Below the pieces are notes generated by a model. That model was not told where the DNA came from. It was given only the letters and a program-made list of their open reading frames with translations, and did no database searches. Shown here piece after piece: positions 59,439 through 64,000 of a stretch of DNA of 64,000 bases. Source of the stretch: Nonomuraea rhodomycinica (GTDB lineage Bacteria; Actinomycetota; Actinomycetes; Streptosporangiales; Streptosporangiaceae); NCBI RefSeq assembly GCF_013363995.1, contig NZ_JABWGO010000008.1, positions 346,941 through 410,940 of the forward strand, read 5' to 3'. How positions within the stretch are numbered: position 1 is the stretch's first letter; every line of letters begins with the position of its first letter. Position numbers and translations under genes: made by a program.

Positions 59439-60536
59439 TCAGGGGCGGGCGCGGCCGGAGCGGCGCATCTCCTTGTGGATGATCTTCCACCGGTTCTGCT
59501 GCTCCTTGCGGAGCCGGGCGTCCGTGCGGCCGGCCATCCACAAGGCCTCCCGCTGGAGCTTGCGCCAGCTCTGCAGCCGCCGCTCCGGCAGGTCGCCGCT
59601 CTCCACGGCCGCCAGCACCGCGCAGCCCGGCTCCGAGTCGTGCCCGCAGTCGTGGAAGCGGCACCGCGCGGACAGCTCGTCGATGTCCGAGAACACCATG
59701 TCGACGCCCTCGTGCATCTCGTACAGGCCGATCCGGCGGATGCCGGGCGTGTCGATGACCAGCCCGCCGCCGGGCAGCGGGATGAGCTCCCGGTGGACCG
59801 TCGTGTGCCGGCCGCGCCCGTCGGCGGCGCGCACCTGCTGGGTCTCCATCACGACGTCGCCGGCGAGCGCGTTGACCAGCGTGGACTTGCCGGCGCCCGA
59901 CGGGCCGAGCACGACGGCGGTGCGCGAGCCCTCCAGGTACTCCCGCACCAGCTCGACGCCCTCGCCGCGCAGCGAGGACACGGCGTGCACGTCCACGCCC
60001 GGCGCGGCGGCGTGGACGTCGGTGAGCAGGTCCTCCAGACCCTGCTCGAACAGGTCGGCCTTGGTGACGAGCACGACCGGCGTGCCGCCCGACTCCCAGG
60101 CCAGCGCGACGAGCCGCTCGATGCGGCCGAGGTCGGCGAAGTCGGTGGAGTGCATGGACGGCTCGGCGACGAACACCACGTCGACGTTGGCGGCCAGGAC
60201 CTGGCCCTGGCCGTCGCCGGACAGGCCGCCGCGCGAGTCGCGGCTGACGCCGCCGCGGACGAACGCCGTGGTGCGCGGCAGCACGGCCTCCAGCTCGTAT
60301 CGGCCCTCGGGCAGCGCGCGCAGCGCGGCCCAGTCGCCGACGCACGGCAGCGCGACCGGGTTCTCGGCGGACGCCCGGCGCACGCGCGCGGAGTGGCGGG
60401 CGTGGTGCTGGCCGTCCTCGGTGATCACCTCGGCGGCGCCGCGGTCCACGCGGGCGACCCGCCCGGGAACGGTGCCGGCGGGGAGCTCGGCGGCGCGGGA
60501 CGCGGTCCAGCCGAGCAGCGAAAGATCGTAAGACAA
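59439..60536 (-). CDS. rsgA: ribosome small-subunit GTPase A
   Basis: A 365-residue circularly permuted GTPase that matures the 30S subunit. An OB-fold starts the protein; then the G4 motif VLVTKADL precedes the G1 loop GPSGAGKSTLVNAL, GRHTTVHRELIPLPGGGLVIDTPG (G2, G3) follows, and the C-terminal zinc domain has CRFHDCGHDSEPGC. The TTG at 60536 gives the known N-terminus SYDLSLLGW; AGAGGA lies nine bases before it. A 17-residue ORF with a strong ribosome site lies just upstream. Confidence 0.93.
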   Translation of the reverse strand: MSYDLSLLGWTASRAAELPAGTVPGRVARVDRGAAEVITEDGQHHARHSARVRRASAENPVALPCVGDWAALRALPEGRYELEAVLPRTTAFVRGGVSRDSRGGLSGDGQGQVLAANVDVVFVAEPSMHSTDFADLGRIERLVALAWESGGTPVVLVTKADLFEQGLEDLLTDVHAAAPGVDVHAVSSLRGEGVELVREYLEGSRTAVVLGPSGAGKSTLVNALAGDVVMETQQVRAADGRGRHTTVHRELIPLPGGGLVIDTPGIRRIGLYEMHEGVDMVFSDIDELSARCRFHDCGHDSEPGCAVLAAVESGDLPERRLQSWRKLQREALWMAGRTDARLRKEQQNRWKIIHKEMRRSGRARP

Positions 60537-60588
60537 CGGAGTGATTCCTCTGCTGTGAAGAGTTGCTGAGAAGGGATGGCCGGGTGGC

Positions 60589-60642
60589 TCAGGCGGGCAC
60601 CCGGAAGTGGACGGCACGCAGGCGGAACAGAACAATCCGCAT
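60589..60642 (-). CDS. possible 17-residue leader peptide upstream of rsgA
   Basis: ATG at 60642 with the very strong ribosome site GAGGAGGTGG five bases before it, 17 codons and a TGA, 53 bp before the rsgA TTG. The peptide MRIVLFRLRAVHFRVPA is basic and hydrophobic. Such a good initiation site over a short frame suggests an attenuator or leader peptide. It shows no sequence that identifies a controlling amino acid except five Arg codons. Confidence 0.5.
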   Translation of the reverse strand: MRIVLFRLRAVHFRVPA

Positions 60643-60810
60643 GGTCTCCACCTCCTCTTCACGCACCGCGGTCGCGCGCGACGCGCTCCGCGATCTCTCC
60701 ACGCTGCGCGGCCACCGCATGGGGCCGCGCCGACGCACCGCTGTCCGGGCGTCGCCGAGACTCTACGCAGCTCGCCTTCCGGGCGCAATCGCATTTTTCT
60801 CGGCGTGTCG

Positions 60811-60840
60811 TTGAACCCCGCCCGGAGTCCCGGCCGTACT
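60811..60840 (+). promoter_or_regulatory. ECF-type promoter upstream of the sigma gene
   Basis: TTGAACC (60811-60817), a 17-bp spacer and CGTACT (60835-60840). Both hexamer regions and the spacer length are identical to those at 62345-62374. It lies 29 bp before the sigma ATG at 60870 and indicates autoregulation by this ECF factor. Confidence 0.7.
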
Positions 60841-60869
60841 TCCTGCCGACAGCTCGAGAAAGGGGAATG

Positions 60870-61466
60870 ATGCGGACCAGCACGTATCCCCCACCCTCGG
60901 CCGAGGGAGCCGGCCTCATGGGCAAGCCACGGTTGAGCCACTGGATCAGGCGTGTGCGGCCCGACGACGATCTCGTCGTCTCGGCTCTCTATCGGGAGTA
61001 CCACGGACCGCTGCTCGCCTTCGTGGTACGGCTGACGGGGGGTGACAGGCAGTGGGCAGAGGACGTCGTGCAGGAAACCATGATCAGGGCCTGGCGCAGC
61101 GCGGAGCGGCTGGACCCGGCATCGGTCTCGCTGATGCCCTGGCTCGCGACCGTGGCGCGACGTATCGTCATCGATGACCGGCGGCGCAGGGACGCCCGCC
61201 CTCAGGAGTCGGGCGACGGGCCGCTGGACAGCGTGCCCGTGCCCGACGAGATGGAGGGACTGCTGCACCAGGTGCTCGTGTCAGACGCGCTGAGGGCGCT
61301 GTCACCGGCGCACCGCGAGATCCTCAACGAGACGATCCTGCGGGACCGGTCGGTGAACGACGCCGCCGAGGCCCTCGGGATTCCCGTGGGCACCGTGAAG
61401 TCCCGGGTGTACTACGCGGTACGCGCCCTGCGCGTCGCGCTGGAGGAGAGGGGGGTGACGGCGTGA
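60870..61466 (+). CDS. ECF-family RNA polymerase sigma factor
   Basis: A 198-residue ECF sigma factor. Region 2 reads LYREYHGPLLAFVVRLTGGDRQWAEDVVQETMIRAWRS and is followed by MPWLATVARRIVIDDRRRR; region 4 is LSPAHREILNETILRDRSVNDAAEALGIPVGTVKSRVYYAVRALR in outline. The ATG at 60870 follows AAAGGGGA closely; ATGs at 60867 and 60918 are alternatives, the latter after GAGGGAG. Its stop overlaps the anti-sigma GTG (GTGA). The same promoter elements stand before it and before the CHRD gene. Confidence 0.93.
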   Translation: MRTSTYPPPSAEGAGLMGKPRLSHWIRRVRPDDDLVVSALYREYHGPLLAFVVRLTGGDRQWAEDVVQETMIRAWRSAERLDPASVSLMPWLATVARRIVIDDRRRRDARPQESGDGPLDSVPVPDEMEGLLHQVLVSDALRALSPAHREILNETILRDRSVNDAAEALGIPVGTVKSRVYYAVRALRVALEERGVTA

Positions 61467-62182
61467 CGTCGCGAGTGGAGCACACCGATGTGGGCGCCTA
61501 CGCCCTCGGCCTGCTGGACGACGACGACAAGGCCGCCTTCGAGGAGCACCTGGCCACCTGCCCGCCGTGCGCCGCCGAGCTCGCCGACCTGTCGGGGGTG
61601 GCGGGCGCGCTCGTCGGCATCGGCCCCCTGGAGGACCTCGGCCCGCCGCCGCGCGGGGAGGCCGAGGTCGTCGACCTGATGCGGCGCAAGCGGGCGGCCG
61701 ACCGCCGCGCGCGCAGGGGGACGATCGTGATCGGCATGGCCGCCGCGGTGACGCTGGTCGCGGGCGGCCTGACCATCGGCACCCAGCTCGGCGACTCGGG
61801 GGCGCCGGCGGTCGCGGCGTCCGGGCAGCACGACCACCTCGGCCCGGCGGAGCAGTTCTACGCCGACGGCACCCCCGTGGCCGGCACCGGCGCCGCCGGC
61901 GTGACGGGCGGCCTGGTCATCGAGTCGAAGGCGTGGGGCACCCATGCCGCGCTCAAGCTGTCGGGCGTGAAGGGCCCGCTGGAGTGCGAACTGGTGTCGG
62001 TCGCGAAGTCGGGGCAGCGGCGGGTCATGACGGGGTGGGCCGTGCCGCCGGCCGGCTACGGGGTGCCGGGCCAGCCCGACCCGTTGTACACGCACGGGGG
62101 AAGCCCCGATCCGCTGGAGAAGATCGACCATTTCGAGGTGGTCACCACGACGGGCCAGAAGCTGCTCACCGTGAACGTGTGA
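61463..62182 (+). CDS. zinc-finger anti-sigma factor
   Basis: A 239-residue membrane protein. The N-terminal ZAS domain has HTDVGAYALGLLDDDDKAAFEEHLATCPPCAAELADL with the HxxxCxxC zinc motif. One transmembrane helix (TIVIGMAAAVTLVAGGLTIGT, about 89-109) leads to an extracytoplasmic domain of about 130 residues with EQFYADGTPVAG and SKAWGTHAALKLSGVKGPLECEL. It inhibits the sigma factor encoded just upstream (GTGA overlap). The signal releasing the sigma factor is unknown. A terminator follows. Confidence 0.92.
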   Translation: MTSRVEHTDVGAYALGLLDDDDKAAFEEHLATCPPCAAELADLSGVAGALVGIGPLEDLGPPPRGEAEVVDLMRRKRAADRRARRGTIVIGMAAAVTLVAGGLTIGTQLGDSGAPAVAASGQHDHLGPAEQFYADGTPVAGTGAAGVTGGLVIESKAWGTHAALKLSGVKGPLECELVSVAKSGQRRVMTGWAVPPAGYGVPGQPDPLYTHGGSPDPLEKIDHFEVVTTTGQKLLTVNV

Positions 62183-62270
62183 CGTCCGCGCCCGCGCGCC
62201 TCCCGGTGCGCGGGCGCGACCGCGATCGGTGGCCGCGCCCCGGGTGACCGCGTGGAGCCACGCCGCCCGA

Positions 62271-62303
62271 AAAAGCCCTCTCACCTGTGGTGGGAGGGCT
62301 TTT
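62271..62303 (+). terminator. rho-independent terminator after the anti-sigma gene
   Basis: AAAAGCCCTCTCACC and GGTGGGAGGGCTTTT pair at 14 of 15 positions around a three-base loop; the plus strand ends in TTTT. It separates the sigma/anti-sigma operon from the CHRD gene. Confidence 0.9.
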
Positions 62304-62344
62304 CCATGCCCGGCCGGCTGCCGGTACTTTTACACATTCGCGGG

Positions 62345-62374
62345 TTGAACCTCCGCGCGTCCGGGCCTCGTACT
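62345..62374 (+). promoter_or_regulatory. ECF-type promoter upstream of the CHRD gene
   Basis: TTGAACC (62345-62351), 17 bp, CGTACT (62369-62374), identical in both elements and spacing to 60811-60840; even the flanking CCTGCCG that follows is shared. It lies 50 bp before the CHRD gene ATG. Confidence 0.7.
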
Positions 62375-62424
62375 GCCTGCCGTACCGAACCGAACGCCCG
62401 AACGCCCGAACGCGGAGGTCTGTG

Positions 62425-63834
62425 ATGACCAGCTCTGTCACGTCCAGCTCCCGGCCCGCCCGCGGCCTCCGGCTCGCCCGCACCGGCACCGTCGCCGCCG
62501 CCGGCCTGCTCACCGCGGCCCTCGCCGCCACGGCCCTGCCCGCCTCCGCCGCCGCGTCGCCTCCCGCGCCCCAGGCGGCCGTCCCGCGGCCGGCCGGGCC
62601 GCACGCGGGGGTGTCCCGCGCCGACGCGGGCGACGTCTATCTCGCCGCCGGGCTGCGCGGCGCGAACGAGGTGGGCGTCAAGGGCGACGCCGACGGCCGC
62701 GCCACCGTCGTGCTCCGTGTCAGCGGCGGCCGGGTCGCCTTCGCGATCCGCTGGAACAGGATCGGCTCCCCCACCGCGGCGCACCTCCACCTCGGCGCGC
62801 GCGGCGTGAACGGCGACGTGCGGCTGGAGTTCCTCACCAAGCCGCTGCCCGCCGGCGTGCTCGGCGTGAGCGGCGCCGTGGACGCCGACCCGGAAGTGGT
62901 CCGGGCGCTGGTCGAGGACCCGGGCGGCTTCTACGCCAACGTGCACGACGCCCGCCACCCCAAGGGGGCCGTGCGCGGCCAGTTCCACCGGCTCGCCGCC
63001 CCCGCCGACCTCGGCGGCGTCCTGCAGGGCAGCAACCGGGCGACCCTGAGCTCGCGGGCCGACGGGGCGCAGGAGGTCCGGGCCGAGGACGGGGCCAGGC
63101 GGGGCGACGAGGACGGCCGGGCGGTGTGGTGGCTGCGCCCGCACGGCGGGGCCGTCGGCTACACCGCCCTCTGGTCGGGGCTCGCGCCCGTGACGAACGG
63201 CCACATCCACCGGGGCGGGCGGGGCCGCGACGGCGCGGTCGTGGCCGACCTGTTCGCCGCGCCGAAGGGGCTGCCGGCCGGGATCACCGGCGTGGCGGGC
63301 GAGGCCAGGGTGCCCGCGGCCGTGGTCCGGCGCATCGCCGCCCACCCGGGCAGCTACTCCAGCGATCTGCACACCACCGAGTTCGGCGGCGGCGCGGTGC
63401 GCGGCCGGCTCTCCGGGCGGTCGTTCACCCACCCCCACGCGGTCACCGCCGACGTGCTGCGCGGCGCCCAGCTCTACGCCTGCACGAAGCAGCCGGGCGG
63501 CGGCCACGCCTTCACCCAGTACGGCGTGCGCGCCACGCTGCGGCGCGGCATCGAGCACTCCTTCGTCACCCCGGCCGCCGGACCGCCGCAGTGGATCGCC
63601 CCGGACGGCAGCGCGGTGCGCGGCAAGGTCGTCACCAAGACGCCCAACGGCGAGCGGGCCATCCCCGAGCTGGTGCTGACCGCGACCCGGTCGGGCGCGA
63701 AGGGCGGGCTGCTGTCAGGAGTCACGCAGGTGCTGCGGCTCAACACCGAGGGCGGGCCGGCTCCGGCCGGCTCGTGCAGGCCCGGGGCGAAGGCCCGCGT
63801 CCCCTACAGGGCGGACTACCTGTTCCTGAGCTGA
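62425..63834 (+). CDS. secreted protein with two CHRD domains and a DUF3455 domain
   Basis: A 469-residue exported protein. A Tat-like or Sec signal peptide (RPARGLRLARTGTVAAAGLL, then a hydrophobic run to ASAAASP near 43) opens it. Two CHRD domains follow (about 70-190 with AHLHLGARGVNGDV and GGFYANVHDARHPKGAVRGQ; about 200-330 with GHIHRGGRGRDGAVV and GSYSSDLHTTEFGGGAVRG). The last 140 residues match DUF3455 (LYACTKQPGGGHAFTQYG, PPQWIAPDGSAVRG). The ATG at 62425 has GGAGG before it. CHRD domains bind protein or metal ligands outside cells. It shares its promoter with the sigma gene, so it belongs to that stress regulon. Confidence 0.88.
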   Translation: MTSSVTSSSRPARGLRLARTGTVAAAGLLTAALAATALPASAAASPPAPQAAVPRPAGPHAGVSRADAGDVYLAAGLRGANEVGVKGDADGRATVVLRVSGGRVAFAIRWNRIGSPTAAHLHLGARGVNGDVRLEFLTKPLPAGVLGVSGAVDADPEVVRALVEDPGGFYANVHDARHPKGAVRGQFHRLAAPADLGGVLQGSNRATLSSRADGAQEVRAEDGARRGDEDGRAVWWLRPHGGAVGYTALWSGLAPVTNGHIHRGGRGRDGAVVADLFAAPKGLPAGITGVAGEARVPAAVVRRIAAHPGSYSSDLHTTEFGGGAVRGRLSGRSFTHPHAVTADVLRGAQLYACTKQPGGGHAFTQYGVRATLRRGIEHSFVTPAAGPPQWIAPDGSAVRGKVVTKTPNGERAIPELVLTATRSGAKGGLLSGVTQVLRLNTEGGPAPAGSCRPGAKARVPYRADYLFLS

Positions 63835-63951
63835 GGCCCGGCCGGCTGCCTCTCCCCCGTATGTCAGCGGCGGTGTCAGGGCGGCGACGGCCCGGTATCA
63901 GAACGGTCGGCGATGGTTGATCTCGAAAGAACACAGCACAAGGAGCACACC

Positions 63952-64000
63952 ATGCAGAAGTTCGACACCGCCGCCCCGATCACCGCCGTCCTGGACATCC
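63952..64000 (+). CDS. start of a DUF4097-family protein (truncated by window end)
   Basis: The ATG at 63952 has AAGGAG before it and the first residues read MQKFDTAAPITAVLDI, the usual opening of actinomycete DUF4097 (adhesin-like beta-helix) proteins, which begin with this beta-strand. Only 16 codons lie in the window, so the call rests on the start alone. The 63835-63951 gap shows no other feature. Confidence 0.55.
   Translation, partial: MQKFDTAAPITAVLDI

Noticed and set aside
60573..60610. Sequence resembling the 5' half of a tRNA (GGATGGCCGGGTGGCTCAGGCG)
   Set aside because: No matching acceptor strand, anticodon loop or T-arm with GGTTCGAATCC follows; it is the complement of the rsgA leader ORF.

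Overview
The window is about 70% or more GC, uses GTG and TTG starts often, and carries a WhiB-family regulator, an XRE/DUF397/HATPase triad, a DtxR-type iron box and many overlapping ATGA or GTGA gene junctions. This points to an actinomycete, and gene style and repeats suggest Streptosporangiaceae, possibly Nonomuraea (inference). I see no rRNA or tRNA gene, CRISPR array, insertion sequence or prophage.

Layout. 0-5 kb: repeat-rich intergenic DNA around a B3/B4-domain protein, then a barbiturase divergent from an alpha/beta hydrolase. 4-14 kb: housekeeping and accessory genes (TetR, FUSC transporter, aminotransferase, secreted hydrolase, DUF418, nitrilase-type amidase, fused acetyl-CoA carboxyltransferase, CoA-transferase). 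14-20 kb: HyuA/HyuB hydantoinase/oxoprolinase operon with a Nudix gene, then thymidine kinase. 20-27 kb: DsbA-like protein, CoxG-like protein, cydAB behind an unusual array of palindromes, a lipoprotein and a leucine-rich-repeat protein. 27-38 kb: an NCS2 (uracil/xanthine-type) permease with a three-subunit molybdenum hydroxylase, a PucR regulator, and DUF2877-FdrA-DUF1116, which resemble oxamate carbamoyltransferase. 38-48 kb: Ser/Thr kinase, MOSC protein, MFS transporter, family-A polymerase-like protein, metallophosphoesterase. 46-51 kb: alkyl-DHAP-synthase-like oxidase divergent from tetR-glpD, then an iron-box-controlled sucrase/ferredoxin-like gene. 51-55 kb: WhiB protein, DUF397/XRE/HATPase triad, SDR. 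55-58.5 kb: a persulfide-detoxification operon (CstR-like repressor, persulfide dioxygenase-rhodanese, rhodanese, TauE) with two CsoR-type operators. 58.5-64 kb: phosphoribosyltransferase, RsgA, an ECF sigma/anti-sigma pair, a secreted CHRD-DUF3455 protein, and the start of a DUF4097 gene.

How the genes may work together. The most interesting proposal is one nitrogen-heterocycle catabolic regulon spread over 30 kb. A 21-bp inverted repeat of the form CAyGGGCA-N3-TCTGCCAA lies upstream of both the barbiturase and the permease/molybdoenzyme operon, and related TGCCAA half-sites lie between pucR and the DUF2877-FdrA-DUF1116 operon. Barbiturase yields ureidomalonate, which is one methylene longer than oxalurate, the substrate of the FdrA-type carbamoyltransferase. 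The cluster may therefore take uracil (or another base) through barbiturate and ureidomalonate to carbamoyl phosphate. This is a hypothesis, not something the sequence proves.

Other direct sequence observations: identical ECF-type promoter elements (TTGAACC, 17-bp spacer, CGTACT) before the sigma gene and the CHRD gene; TGCACGTGCA palindromes before both DUF397 and its XRE partner; a 27-codon ORF coupled to the persulfide dioxygenase; and tandem repeats that copy stop-codon regions past several gene ends.
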